Shown: positions 1-8,279, numbered from the stretch's first letter. The stretch: 64,000 bases of DNA from Actinopolyspora halophila DSM 43834 (GCF_000371785.1 NZ_AQUI01000002.1:3637276-3701275); one strand, 5' to 3'. Numbers and translations: made by a program. The notes: generated by a model not told the origin, from the sequence alone.

Positions 1-555
1 CTCACCACCGGGCGACTATCGGCACCAACGGTGGCGTGGATGTATGCCACCTACACCACCCATGCCGCCGCCAGTGCCTGGCTGCTGACCCGCGACCGCG
101 CCCCGACCGAGCATCCGCGCTTGGCGCGGTGCCTGCGGTGGATCGGGGCCGTGCTGGCACTGTCCGGCAGCGGCCTCTACACCGTTGGCGCCAATCGCTT
201 CGCCGGGCCCGGCCAACTCTCCGGCACGCAGGTCGGTAACCAGGTCAGCAGCGGCGTCTACCGCTACAGCCGCCATCCGCAATACACCGGGCTGGTGCTG
301 ACGCTGTGCGGGCTGGCTCTGGCCCGTCGCTCACCTGCCGCGGCGGCACTGGCCGCCGCAGCCGCGGCGGCCTACCGCTGGTGGGCGCCCGTCGAAGAGG
401 CCCACCTCGAGGCCACCTTCGGCGAGGACTACCGCAGCTACCGCGCCCGCACCCCCCGTTGGCTCGGGCCGCCCACCGTGCCTCACGCTTCGCCTCCCAC
501 GACGGTCTCGGCCGGTGGGCACAGCCCGGCCAACGGTGGTCGGTGGAAGGTGTAG
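1..555 (+). CDS. Isoprenylcysteine carboxyl methyltransferase-like membrane protein, 5' truncated by window
   Basis: The frame is open from base 1, so the true start lies outside the window; the first in-window start is the GTG at 31. Hydrophobic helices are followed by the family signature VYRYSRHPQYTG (SAM/phospholipid-type methyltransferase, ICMT/PEMT superfamily) and the terminal motif E-A-x-L-x-x-x-F-G-x-x-Y-x-x-Y. Substrate unknown; such proteins occur in actinobacterial metal-resistance islands. The last ~25 residues (after RWLGPP) are read from a decayed Tn3 transposase tail on the other strand, so the native C terminus has probably been replaced. Confidence 0.7.
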   Translation, partial: LTTGRLSAPTVAWMYATYTTHAAASAWLLTRDRAPTEHPRLARCLRWIGAVLALSGSGLYTVGANRFAGPGQLSGTQVGNQVSSGVYRYSRHPQYTGLVLTLCGLALARRSPAAAALAAAAAAAYRWWAPVEEAHLEATFGEDYRSYRARTPRWLGPPTVPHASPPTTVSAGGHSPANGGRWKV

Positions 556-575
556 GCCCCGTGCACGGTGAGGAC
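483..575 (-). pseudogene. Tn3-family transposase C-terminal remnant (copy 1)
   Basis: The minus frame ending at 483 reads LTVHGAYTFHRPPLAGL, which matches the extreme C terminus of Tn3 transposases (compare the tail with HINMLGRYSF at 19999). The DNA around 537-575 closely resembles that at 3176-3215 in the same orientation. Only a few dozen codons survive and they overlap the 3' end of the upstream methyltransferase gene. Confidence 0.55.
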
Positions 576-646
576 GCGTCGCTGGGCAGGGTGCGGCGTG
601 GTCGCGGCCGCAGTGGTCATCACGGTTCCTTCGGGGAGGTGGTGGA

Positions 647-1327
647 TCAAGCAGCGGTCGTGATGGGCAGGCCGTCGCGGCGCCATTCGAGGATGCCGTC
701 CTCCAGCAGCGCGGCCTCGCGTCCGCTGGCCCGCAGCAGCCGCACCGCGTCGTAGGAAAGTACGCAGTAGCGCCCGCGACAGTAGGCGACGACGTCGGTC
801 TCGGAAGGGACCTCGACCAACCGGTCGGCCAGCTCCTCCAGGGGAATGGAGACCGCTCCGGGCACATGCCCGGCCGCATACTCCTCGGCGGGACGCACGT
901 CCAGCACCAGGGCCCGGCCCTCACTGGCGGCGTGCAGGAGTTCCTCGCGGCCGACCACCCGGATGTCCTCGGGCTCGAGGTGGGTGCGGCGAACGGTTTC
1001 CACCTCGGCGCGGTGGGCATCGGCGACCCGGCACAGCACCGACAGCAATCCGGCCACGTCACCGCCGGCCAACTGGTACAACACGCTCGTCCCCCGTTTG
1101 CGCGTGGTCACCAGGCCAGCCTCGTGCAACACCTGTAGGTGGGCCGAGGCGGTAGTCAGCTTCAGTCCGACAGCTCGGGCCAGTTCTCGGACGGGGCGTT
1201 CGCCCTGGGCCAGCAGTTCCAGCATTTCCAGGCGCTTGCCGTGCGCCAGAGCCTTACCGGTGCCGGCGACGGCGTCGTACAGATCAGTCTTGTCCACGGC
1301 CACGAGGCTATTTTTCCACAAATCCAT
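647..1327 (-). CDS. ArsR-family regulator fused to a rhodanese domain
   Basis: Residues ~15-100 form an ArsR/SmtB winged helix (recognition region LKLTTASAHLQVLHEAGLV). Residues ~125-220 form a rhodanese domain with the DVR-x-x-x-E-Y-x-x-G-H-x-P-G-A signature and active-site loop YCRGRYC. The single-polypeptide fusion suggests a repressor whose output depends on sulfane sulfur or oxyanion chemistry (inference). It is divergent from the methyltransferase at 1342, with only 14 bp between start codons, so it very probably regulates it. A related but split ArsR plus rhodanese pair lies at 5304-5969. Start chosen at ATG 1327, which sits inside a short dyad. Confidence 0.85.
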   Translation of the reverse strand: MDLWKNSLVAVDKTDLYDAVAGTGKALAHGKRLEMLELLAQGERPVRELARAVGLKLTTASAHLQVLHEAGLVTTRKRGTSVLYQLAGGDVAGLLSVLCRVADAHRAEVETVRRTHLEPEDIRVVGREELLHAASEGRALVLDVRPAEEYAAGHVPGAVSIPLEELADRLVEVPSETDVVAYCRGRYCVLSYDAVRLLRASGREAALLEDGILEWRRDGLPITTAA

Positions 1328-1335
1328 GGAATAAT
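1322..1335. promoter_or_regulatory. Start-overlapping dyad, candidate ArsR operator
   Basis: The 8-bp palindrome TCCATGGA lies in ATCCATGGAATAAT and covers the ATG of the ArsR-rhodanese gene. The same 12 bases ATCCATGGAATA recur at 5964-5975 over the start of the second ArsR gene. A role as operator is inferred. Confidence 0.35.
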
Positions 1336-1341
1336 GGGGAT

Positions 1342-1998
1342 ATGTCGACCACCCGGAACCGTGACCAGCAGCACCACTGGCAGTCGGTCTACACCGCGCA
1401 CCCGGACATGTACGGCTGGCAACCCTCCGAGCCCGCCCGATATGCCGCTGAGCTCTTCGGTGCCGCAGGAGCCGGCTCGATCCTGGAGCTCGGGGCCGGC
1501 CACGGCCGCGATGCGCTGCACTTCGCCCGTGAGGGCTTCACCGTGCACGCCGCGGACTTCAGCACCACCGGGCTGGACCGACTCCACACCCAAGCCAATC
1601 ACGAGGGACGTGCCGCGCAGGTGCACACCACCGCGCACGACGCCCGCGACCCACTGCCCTTCCCCGCGGCCTGTCTGGACGGGGTGTTCGCGCACATGTT
1701 GCTGTGCATGGCGCTGTCCACCCAGGAGATCCACACCCTCGTCGCGGAGATCAAACGCGTGCTGCGACCGGGCGGCACCCTCGTCTACACCGTGCGCCAC
1801 ACCGGCGACGCCCACTACGGCACCGGCACCGCCCACGGCGACGACATCTTTGAGCACGGCGGCTTCGCCGTGCACTTCTTCACCCGCGAGCTGGTCGACG
1901 ACCTCGCCGACGGCTGGCACCTGCGCGAGGTGCAGCCCTTCACCGAAGGAGAGCTACCGCGACGGCTGTGGCGCATCACCCAGACCGTGCCGCGCTAG
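1342..1998 (+). CDS. Class I SAM-dependent methyltransferase
   Basis: 218 aa with a Rossmann methyltransferase fold: motif I LELGAGHGRDALHFA (~residues 49-63), motif II A-A-D-F-S, a post-motif LPFPAACLDGVFAHMLLCMAL, and motif VLRPGGTLVYTVR. No As(III)-methyltransferase cysteine pattern was seen, so arsenite methylation should not be assumed. Its position between the ArsR-rhodanese regulator and an ACR3-like permease suggests tellurite/metalloid detoxification (TehB-like) or repair of a modified metabolite; substrate unassigned. Confidence 0.8.
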   Translation: MSTTRNRDQQHHWQSVYTAHPDMYGWQPSEPARYAAELFGAAGAGSILELGAGHGRDALHFAREGFTVHAADFSTTGLDRLHTQANHEGRAAQVHTTAHDARDPLPFPAACLDGVFAHMLLCMALSTQEIHTLVAEIKRVLRPGGTLVYTVRHTGDAHYGTGTAHGDDIFEHGGFAVHFFTRELVDDLADGWHLREVQPFTEGELPRRLWRITQTVPR

Positions 1999-2121
1999 CC
2001 CTGCTTGGCGACATGGCACAACGGTCGATCGCCGGGTGCGGGCGTACTCGGCCTCGACAGGGAATCCGTCACACCCAGGACGGCCCTGGCAACCACATCA
2101 CGGGAAGGAAACCGCACGCGC

Positions 2122-3108
2122 GTGTCCGCGCCCCAGTGGCTGGAACGCCACCAGATCCCGATCTACCTCGGCGGGCTGGCCGCCGGTGCCGTCGTGGGCC
2201 TGGCGCTGCCCGCGAGCGCGCCCATCTGGGAGCGCGCGATCTACCCGGTGCTGGGAACACTGCTGTACGCGACGTTTCTGCGAGTTCCCTTCACCCGGCT
2301 GACCCGCGCGTTCCGCGACGGACGGTTCCTGGCGGCGGCGCTGCTGCTGAACTTCGCGGTGGTGCCGCTGATCGTGGCCGCGCTGACCGCGGTGGTGGCC
2401 TTGCCGCGGGCGGTGCTGCTCGGGGTGCTGCTGGTGCTGCTGACCCCGTGCATCGACTACGTGATCGTGTTCACCGGGCTGGCGGGCGGGGACAGTCACC
2501 GCCTGCTGACCGCCTCGCCGCTGTTGATGTTGGCCCAGATGGTGGCGCTGCCGCCGCTGCTGTGGCTGTTCCTCGGCCCGGAGCTGGCCGACATCGTCGC
2601 GGTGGGGCCGTTCCTGGAAGCCTTCGGAATCCTGATCGTCGCCCCGCTGGGGCTGGCCTGGGCCACCGAGGCGCTGGCCGCCCGGCACCGCACCGGCGAG
2701 CTGCTCTCCTCGGCCGTCGGCGCGGCGATGGTGCCGCTCATGGCGGCGACGTTGCTGGTGGTCGTCGCGAGCCAGATCCCCGCGATCAGCCACCGGCTCG
2801 GCCGGGTCATGGCCGTGGTTCCGCTGTACGTCGCCTTCCTGGTCATCATGGTCGGAGTCGGTTACAGGGTGGCGCGAGGGTTCCGGCTCGACCCGGGTCG
2901 CTCCCGCGCGCTGATCTTCAGCGGTGCCACCCGCAACTCCCTGGTGGTGCTGCCGCTGGCGCTGGCCCTGCCTGCCGGTTACGCGATCACCCCGGTGGTC
3001 GTGGTTACCCAGACACTGGTGGAACTGCTAGGCATGGTCGGCTACGTGCACACCCTCCCCCGGTTGGTCCGGTCACGGCCACAACCGCAGGGGCCCGCTG
3101 ACGCGTGA
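2122..3108 (+). CDS. ACR3/bile-acid:Na+ symporter-superfamily permease (arsenite efflux-like)
   Basis: About 328 aa with ten hydrophobic segments and the signature LLVLLTPCIDYVIVFTGLAGGD, which carries the conserved TPC-x-D and the single membrane Cys of ACR3/YocS-type permeases. The frame opens at 2005 but residues 1-39 look non-native; I chose GTG 2122, which follows GGGAAGG and gives a normal family N terminus. Located at the membrane and probably co-transcribed with the methyltransferase. Arsenite or antimonite export is the family expectation; exact substrate unproven. Confidence 0.75.
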   Translation: MSAPQWLERHQIPIYLGGLAAGAVVGLALPASAPIWERAIYPVLGTLLYATFLRVPFTRLTRAFRDGRFLAAALLLNFAVVPLIVAALTAVVALPRAVLLGVLLVLLTPCIDYVIVFTGLAGGDSHRLLTASPLLMLAQMVALPPLLWLFLGPELADIVAVGPFLEAFGILIVAPLGLAWATEALAARHRTGELLSSAVGAAMVPLMAATLLVVVASQIPAISHRLGRVMAVVPLYVAFLVIMVGVGYRVARGFRLDPGRSRALIFSGATRNSLVVLPLALALPAGYAITPVVVVTQTLVELLGMVGYVHTLPRLVRSRPQPQGPADA

Positions 3109-3119
3109 CCAGCGGTGCC

Positions 3120-3480
3120 CTACTCCTCGATGTCGATCGTCTCGGCCGGACTCCGCAGCGGGCGTAACCCGGCCGACGGTGGTCGGTGAAAGGTGTAGGA
3201 CCCGTGCACGTTGAGGTGCGTATCGCCCAGCGGTGACAGGCGAGCTGCATCCGCGTCGTCGAGGGGATAGCCCTGTGCGCGCAGCTGTTTGACGGCGGCG
3301 TTGAGGTAGGTGGTGGCCACAGCACCACGGCGTTGAGCACCAGGCCGCGCGCCAAGTTGGTCTTCCATACCTTCCTGATAGCTCTGTCGCAGCTTGCTGC
3401 GGGAGCCGAAGCAGATTTTGCGGGCCAGTCGGTGGCGGGATTCGGTGGTGTTGAGCTGGGCGTTCAGCGCCCGCCTGTTG
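3120..3480 (-). pseudogene. Tn3-family transposase C-terminal remnant (copy 2), frameshifted
   Basis: Minus-strand fragments read SYQEGMEDQLGA, then (shifted frame) GLVLNAVVLW, then TYLNAAVKQLRAQGYPL, DAARLSPLGDTHLNVHGSYTFHRPP: consecutive blocks of the Tn3 transposase C terminus. At least two frameshifts and no N-terminal part remain. It is in the same orientation as copy 1 at 483, so the two tails bracket the ArsR-rhodanese/methyltransferase/ACR3 group. Confidence 0.7.
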
Positions 3481-3645
3481 AGCAGCGAGGCCTACCGCAG
3501 CCTCACCCCGTTGATCTGGGGCCGTGTAGCTATGCACGGCGAATTCACACTAAACGTGAACTGCCGCCTCGACCTCGGCCGGACGCGTCCGTAAGCGGAC
3601 CCTTCAGTGAGATTTTCACCGAACTAGGTTACTGAGACACCCTGG

Positions 3646-3982
3646 TCAGCATTTCGCCTGATCGCTGTTCGTCACGGCGTCGCCCCAGGCGAGGAGTCCA
3701 CCGCGAAGGTTGTAGGCGTCCCATCCGGCTGCCCTGAATGCTTCGGCGGCCATGCCTGAGCGGATTCCTGCCCGGCAGTAGAAGATGACGGGACGGCCTT
3801 GATCGATCGAGTCCGGTCTCGAGGGCCACGTGTTGCATGTCGGGGTAGGCGTCGTTGGGGATGTGGCCGGCGTCATGTTCGTACTGCTCGCGTACCTCGA
3901 TGATTTGGGTGTCTCGTTCGTTGATCAGGCGCTGAGCCTGAGCGGCGTCGACTTCATGCTCTGGATTCTGAAAGGCAGGCAT
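3646..3982 (-). pseudogene. Single-domain rhodanese, frameshifted
   Basis: The N-terminal half (MPAFQNPEHEVDAAQAQRL ... VREQYEHDAGHIPND) and the catalytic half (VIFYCRAGIRSGMAAEAFRAAGW ... LRGGLLAWG) lie in different frames, shifted near base 3820. Both halves are good rhodanese sequence, with active-site Cys in YCRAGIR. Either a recent inactivating indel or a sequencing error. Last gene of the ArsR/rhodanese/MFS operon. Confidence 0.75.
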
Positions 3983-3991
3983 TGCTCTCTC

Positions 3992-5317
3992 CTACTTCTG
4001 TGAGGGTTGTATATGGTCTGTCAACGGGTAGGCGCTGACTGCGTGCTCTCGTCTTGCCCACAGCAGCACGGGGATCAGCACCAAGGACAGGATGCCTCCT
4101 GCCACGGCGAGTACCTGGTAGCTCGTGGTGGACATGACGACACCGGACATCGCTCCGCCACCGGCTCCCGCCAGCGCGATTAGCACATCGATCGTGCCCT
4201 GGGTTTTCGGTCGGTTCTGCGGAACGGTGGCGTCAACAACGAGCGCGGTGCCGGAGACCAGGCCGAAGTTCCAGCCCACACCGAGCAGCACGAGCGCGAG
4301 GATGAGCAGACCCAGTGAGTCGCCGGGAGCGATCGCTGCGAGAATTCCGGCGGCCAGCAGAGTGAAGCCGGAGGCGACCACCATGGGTGTGCGTCCGAGC
4401 TTATCCACCAGTGCGCCCGTGACCAGAGAAGGCAACCACATCGCCCCTATGTGCAGGCCGATCACCAGTCCGACTGCTGCCATCTCGTGGTCGTGAGCCC
4501 GCATGTGCACAGGGTTCATGGTCATGATCGCGACCATGACCAGCTGCGTGAGCACCATCACGGTCGCCCCGACGTACGCCCCAATGCCGACGGGCGGCAT
4601 CTGGTTCTCCGACGGTCGCGCTGATCCCTCAGCGTGTCTGGCGGCGGTTGTCACGGCGATACGCTTGGCCAGCAGGTACGGGTCAGGACGCAGGAAGACG
4701 AACAGCACCAACCCTGCGACTCCATAGGCGACGGCGGCCAGGAGGAAGGGGCCCGCCAGGGTCGGAACACCGATCCACTCGGCCAGCTCGCCGAGTGGAT
4801 CGATGAGATTGGGGCCGACGACAGCGCCCAGGGTGGTGGCGACCATCGCCATGCTGGTACCGAATCCGCGCTTGTCCGCTGGTACAAGTTCGCTTCCGGC
4901 ATATCGAGTCTGCAGGTTGGTCGCCGTGCCGGACCCGTAGATGAACAGGGCAGCGAACAGCAGCGCCACATTGGCGACAGCGGCGGCGATAACCACGCCG
5001 AGAGCACCCAGCCCGCCGACGATGAAACCGTATGCCAGACCCAGCCGTCGTCCGAAGCTCTGCGTGAAGCGGCCGACAAGATAGGCGGCCAGCGCTGACC
5101 CGAGTGTGAACAATCCCGTCGGCAGCCCGGACAGACTCTCGGAGCCCAGCATGTCCTGGGCCAGCAGCGCCCCGACCGAGATGCCTGCGGCCAGACCGGC
5201 ACCGCCGAGGATCTGGCTGCCGATGACGACGGTGAGGGTGCGCCGATGGACTCGCGCCTGCTCGGCAGCGGAGGGCACGGTCTGCTGTTTCGAGGCAGTG
5301 GTGTCAGGCGGTCGCAA
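3992..5317 (-). CDS. Major facilitator superfamily transporter
   Basis: About 441 aa with ~12 transmembrane segments; the loop 2-3 region GRFTQSFGRRLGL resembles the MFS signature, and the second half carries GALVDKLGRTPMV. I place the start at TTG 5317, seven bases after GGGAGG and overlapping the end of the upstream rhodanese gene (stop 5304-5306); GTG 5278 is the alternative. Tight coupling to ArsR and rhodanese genes suggests export of a thiol, sulfite or metalloid species (inference). Confidence 0.8.
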   Translation of the reverse strand: MRPPDTTASKQQTVPSAAEQARVHRRTLTVVIGSQILGGAGLAAGISVGALLAQDMLGSESLSGLPTGLFTLGSALAAYLVGRFTQSFGRRLGLAYGFIVGGLGALGVVIAAAVANVALLFAALFIYGSGTATNLQTRYAGSELVPADKRGFGTSMAMVATTLGAVVGPNLIDPLGELAEWIGVPTLAGPFLLAAVAYGVAGLVLFVFLRPDPYLLAKRIAVTTAARHAEGSARPSENQMPPVGIGAYVGATVMVLTQLVMVAIMTMNPVHMRAHDHEMAAVGLVIGLHIGAMWLPSLVTGALVDKLGRTPMVVASGFTLLAAGILAAIAPGDSLGLLILALVLLGVGWNFGLVSGTALVVDATVPQNRPKTQGTIDVLIALAGAGGGAMSGVVMSTTSYQVLAVAGGILSLVLIPVLLWARREHAVSAYPLTDHIQPSQK

Positions 5318-5642
5318 GATCGACCTCCCGGGAGACGCGCCACTCCACGATGCCTTCGTCCATGGCCTCGGCATCCAAGCCGCGTTCGCGCAGCAGCACG
5401 GCGGCTTCGCGTGCCAGCCGGCATAGCTCGCCCCGGCAGTATACGACGACCTCCGCGTCACCGGGGATCTCCTCAATGCGATCCTCCAGCTCGGCCAGCG
5501 GGAAGGAGACAGCCCCGGGGAAGTGCCCGGCTTCGTACTCCTCGCTCGGGCGCACGTCGATGACAAACATTTCCGAGGTCACAGCAGCCGGATCGATCAC
5601 CGGACCTTGCGCCCGCGGCTCACCCATGTACGCATCGAGCAC
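5304..5642 (-). CDS. Rhodanese-like sulfurtransferase
   Basis: 112 aa single rhodanese domain: DVRPSEEYEAGHFPGAVSFP followed by active-site loop VVYCRGELCRLA and a terminal E-W-R. It closely resembles the rhodanese half of the fused regulator at 647-1327. It lies 15 bp after the ArsR gene and overlaps the MFS start, consistent with one operon arsR-rhodanese-MFS-rhodanese. Confidence 0.85.
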   Translation of the reverse strand: MLDAYMGEPRAQGPVIDPAAVTSEMFVIDVRPSEEYEAGHFPGAVSFPLAELEDRIEEIPGDAEVVVYCRGELCRLAREAAVLLRERGLDAEAMDEGIVEWRVSREVDLATA

Positions 5643-5657
5643 ATCACGAAGCTTCGG

Positions 5658-5969
5658 CTACCGGCTCAGTATGACCCGCTTCGCCGCCGTATACAGCTCA
5701 GCCACATCATCACCGCCCAGGCGGTAGTAGATAGTGGTGCACTCACGGCGCGTAACCACCAGGCCAGCCCGCTTGAGGGTCTGCAGGTGTGCCGACGTCG
5801 TCGTCATCGCCATGCCCGTGATTCGCGCGAGGTCTTCCACAGCATGCTCACCCTGGGCCATCAATTCCAGCAGCTCCAGCCGTCGACCGTTCGCCACTGC
5901 TTTTAATGATTCAGCGAACGCCTCGAATACGGACACCTTGTCCACCACTCCGCTATTCCGCTCATCCAT
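5658..5969 (-). CDS. ArsR/SmtB-family repressor
   Basis: 103 aa winged-helix protein; HTH region ITGMAMTTTSAHLQTLKRAGLVVTRR, then IYYRLGGDDV. An upstream in-frame start at 6017 exists, but ATG 5969 gives a family-typical N terminus (MDERNSGVV) and matches the paralogue at 1327. Only one Cys (RRECTT) is evident, so a two-Cys persulfide switch is not obvious. First gene of the operon and likely its autorepressor. Confidence 0.85.
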   Translation of the reverse strand: MDERNSGVVDKVSVFEAFAESLKAVANGRRLELLELMAQGEHAVEDLARITGMAMTTTSAHLQTLKRAGLVVTRRECTTIYYRLGGDDVAELYTAAKRVILSR

Positions 5970-5975
5970 GGAATA
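5964..5975. promoter_or_regulatory. Start-overlapping dyad shared with the 1322 site
   Basis: ATCCATGGAATA is identical to bases 1322-1333; it centres on TCCATGGA over the ArsR start codon. Candidate autoregulatory operator. Confidence 0.35.
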
Positions 5976-6144
5976 CAACACTAGTATCCGAACCGTTGGA
6001 CGCCCACCCGGCAACACGACGGCCCACCTCTAGCGTTCATTGGAGTGATGGCCAGCACATACGTCCGGCGAGACGACGGCTGGTCCCTCACCTCCTACCA
6101 GCAAACGTCAGGTTCAGAGTGACGAGCGCCTGCTGAGGGTTCCT

Positions 6145-6383
6145 TCAGCGAACGGTGCTGCGAGGGTTGTGATGCTGCAACAGGCGGTCGGCGACCTCGG
6201 AGAGGTCTTACCCGTGCACGTCGGCGGGGTGTAGACGTCGCCGTAACGGCCTTCGAGGCGCTCGCACCAGCCGGCGAGGCAGTCGGCGCGTTTGGCGCCG
6301 TGGCAGTCCCAGGCGTGCACCGCCACGAGCGCCGTGTTCTCCGGTACTGTTCCGAGTTCGCTGGCGGTCATGTGGTAGATATC
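6145..6383 (-). pseudogene. Haloacid dehalogenase (HAD type II)-like gene, C-terminal part
   Basis: Reads IYHMTASELGTVPENTALV then AVHAWDCHGAKRA, the HAD motif-IV side of (S)-2-haloacid dehalogenases, then W-C-x-R-L-E-G-R-Y. A frameshift and an in-frame TAA follow before a degraded tail (DLSEVADRLL). It joins in frame with the fragment at 8280-8484 if the transposon at 6384-8279 is removed: ...WKPAPD | IYHMTAS... Confidence 0.75.
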
Positions 6384-6419
6384 GGGGTGCCGGTAAGGAA
6401 CGTGTCATGAGCCGCCATT
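6384..6419 (+). repeat. Left terminal inverted repeat of the Tn3-type element
   Basis: 36 bases beginning GGGGTGCCGGTAAGGAACGT, exactly complementary to 8244-8279; the match stops at base 6420. The resolvase stop codon lies inside it. Confidence 0.9.
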
Positions 6420-6949
6420 GCACTCGAGGGTTCGGTACACGGTGGTGCGGGAGACGGTGAACACTTCGGCGAGGTCGGCGATGGTGTACTCGCCAGTGCC
6501 GTGCATGCGCACGAGCTCGCGTTGCTGCTTGACCGAGAGCTTTGGGCTGCTTGCCGCGCAGCTTCCCCCTGGCCTTGGCCACGGCCATGCCTTCCTTGAA
6601 GGTAGCCAGGATGTTGAAGAATGTCTTTCCCATTGGGTCGGCCGGGTCGTAAACCTGTCCGCCGAGCGAGAGCTTGATGCCGCGTTCGGCCAGTGAGTCG
6701 ACGATGGCGCGAGCGTCGGGCACCGATCGGGTGAGCCTATCGAGCTTCGGCACGACGAGGGTGTCGCCGTCGCGGACGGCGGCGAGGGCTTGATCGAGAC
6801 CAGGGGTGGGCTCGGGTGGTGCCGGTCAGTCCGTGGTCGAGGTAGATCCGCTCGTCGGCGACGCCGAGCTCGGTCAGACGCTGTTGTTGGGCGGTGAGGT
6901 CTTGTTCGTCGGTGGAGCAGCGAGCGTAACCGATGATCGTGGCGCTCAT
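6405..6949 (-). pseudogene. Serine resolvase/invertase, frameshifted
   Basis: N-terminal MSATIIGYARCSTDEQDL holds the catalytic-serine motif (YARCSTDEQ). The middle PKLDRLTRSVPDARAIVDSL lies in a second frame, and the C-terminal HTH (YTIADLAEVFTVSRTTVYRTL) in a third. The frame breaks fall near 6805 and near 6545 (one extra A in the AAG codon of KQPKLS). It was the resolvase of the surrounding Tn3-type element; its C terminus runs into the left terminal repeat. Not functional as read. Confidence 0.85.
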
Positions 6950-7171
6950 GGCGCGCGAGCGTACGTTTAGCCCCCGACGACCGGATTTTTCAGCGTACGG
7001 GGCAACTACAACGCCGCAGGTCCCGGCCACGGCACGCCGGCCGCTGCCTCGGCGGGTGTGCGCAAGGGGGCCCAAACGGACACCGTTCAAGTATCGACCG
7101 GATCACGAACGTTGACGACCCTCACCGGGCGTGATTCGTTCGTACGTTCTACTCACACCTGAGATCATCCA

Positions 7172-7186
7172 TACCCCACGGGGGTA
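7172..7186. promoter_or_regulatory. TACCCC-ACG-GGGGTA dyad, possible metal-responsive operator
   Basis: Two complementary 6-base arms with a 3-base spacer, 65 bp upstream of the hydrolase start. The C/G tracts flanked by TA recall CsoR/RcnR-type sites, but no such regulator gene is present here. Low-confidence functional guess. Confidence 0.25.
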
Positions 7187-7250
7187 GATCACGGGTCCAA
7201 TGCGAGTCTGGCCCGAGCAAAGTTGCAAGCTGGTAAGGGAGTCTCTCCTG

Positions 7251-8102
7251 ATGGTTGAGTCGAGGCCCGTGTTTGGGCAGGTGCAACGCCGGTTACCGGA
7301 TCCGTCGTTGGTCGAGGTGCGGGCTGGGGTAAGCCTGGACACGCTGCACGCTGCAGGTCCGGGCCCGACGGTGGTGTTCGTCCACGGTGGGCTGGGTAAT
7401 CTGTGGAACTTCTATCCTCAACTCGACCGGTTCTACGGCCACCGCGAGCTGGTAGCCTACTCACTGGCCGGAAACGGGCGCTCCGCCGATCGCGGCAGCC
7501 ACACGCTGTCCGGGCACGTGAGCGACCTCGCCGACCTGCTGGCCGCGTTGGGCATCGACAGACCCGTCCTGGTCGGATGGAGTTATGGCACCGCCCTCGC
7601 AGTGGAGTATGCCAAAACCCACCCTGTGGCGGCACTGTTGCTCACCGCTGGCGGCGCCTACGGGCTCACTCCCGCCTGGGAGTGGCCCGTGCTCAAGCTG
7701 GTCACCGCGCTGCATCTGTACCGCGTGCTGCCCGGCGGAGAAACGCTGAAGTTCCTCGCCAAACGCGCCATGCTGCACCAGGCAACCCCGGATGCGGTCG
7801 TGGACGACCTGCTACGTTCCAACCCGCTGCCGCGGCGTGCTTCCGCCTGGCGCACAGTCACCGACGCGTTCTGGGGCTACGACGGGCGCCCCGGGCTGGA
7901 GACCATCACCTGTCCGGCCCTGGTGGTGCACGGACCCGCCGACCGCGTAGTGCCGATGAAGGTAGCCAGAGCAACGGCGCAGCTGTTGCCCCATGGACAG
8001 TTTCACGAACTCGACCATGCTGGCCATGTCACCCTCGCCGAGCAGCCCGAAGCATTTGCCCAGCTACTCGACTCGTTAATCACCCGCGCCGACGTTTCCT
8101 GA
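7251..8102 (+). CDS. Alpha/beta hydrolase
   Basis: 283 aa with the alpha/beta-hydrolase fold: oxyanion region FVHGGLGNLW, nucleophile elbow GWSYG (~residue 109), acid in HGPADRVVPM, and histidine in LDHAGHVTLAEQPE. Start ATG 7251 follows AAGGGAG by nine bases; the upstream in-frame ATG 7200 lacks a site. It is the only intact gene in the transposon, i.e. its passenger. Substrate unknown (esterase, lactonase, C-C hydrolase or haloperoxidase-like are all possible). Confidence 0.8.
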   Translation: MVESRPVFGQVQRRLPDPSLVEVRAGVSLDTLHAAGPGPTVVFVHGGLGNLWNFYPQLDRFYGHRELVAYSLAGNGRSADRGSHTLSGHVSDLADLLAALGIDRPVLVGWSYGTALAVEYAKTHPVAALLLTAGGAYGLTPAWEWPVLKLVTALHLYRVLPGGETLKFLAKRAMLHQATPDAVVDDLLRSNPLPRRASAWRTVTDAFWGYDGRPGLETITCPALVVHGPADRVVPMKVARATAQLLPHGQFHELDHAGHVTLAEQPEAFAQLLDSLITRADVS

Positions 8103-8243
8103 GACGCAGGTCGCCCCGCTCAGGTCGTACGCTGCTTAGCGCGAGTCGATTTAGGTGCTCAACTGCAGCACGACCTGTTGATGCCTGCGCTGTCCCCTGT
8201 CACGGTTACGGATGCGCGAACGCCGATCACCCAGACCGAAACG

Positions 8244-8279
8244 AATGGCGGCTCATGACACGTTCCTTACCGGCACCCC
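8244..8279 (-). repeat. Right terminal inverted repeat of the Tn3-type element
   Basis: Perfect reverse complement of 6384-6419, ending in CCCC at 8279 next to the ATGTC target copy. Confidence 0.9.

Larger units (their letters stand above)
6384..8279. mobile_element. Non-autonomous Tn3-type element carrying an alpha/beta hydrolase
   Basis: Bounded by 36-bp perfect terminal inverted repeats (6384-6419 and 8244-8279) that start GGGGTGCCGG, the GGGG start and length typical of Tn3-family ends. The flanking 5-mers are ATATC (left) and ATGTC (right), a 4/5 match to a 5-bp target duplication. Inside: a decayed serine resolvase (6405-6949) and an intact hydrolase (7251-8102). No transposase is present, so movement would need one in trans. 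The element splits a dehalogenase-like gene. Confidence 0.88.

Noticed and set aside
1342-3108. Arsenite methyltransferase (ArsM) plus ACR3 arsenic operon as a firm call
   Set aside because: The methyltransferase lacks a recognisable ArsM cysteine set, and ACR3-like permeases include other substrates; kept as generic calls.
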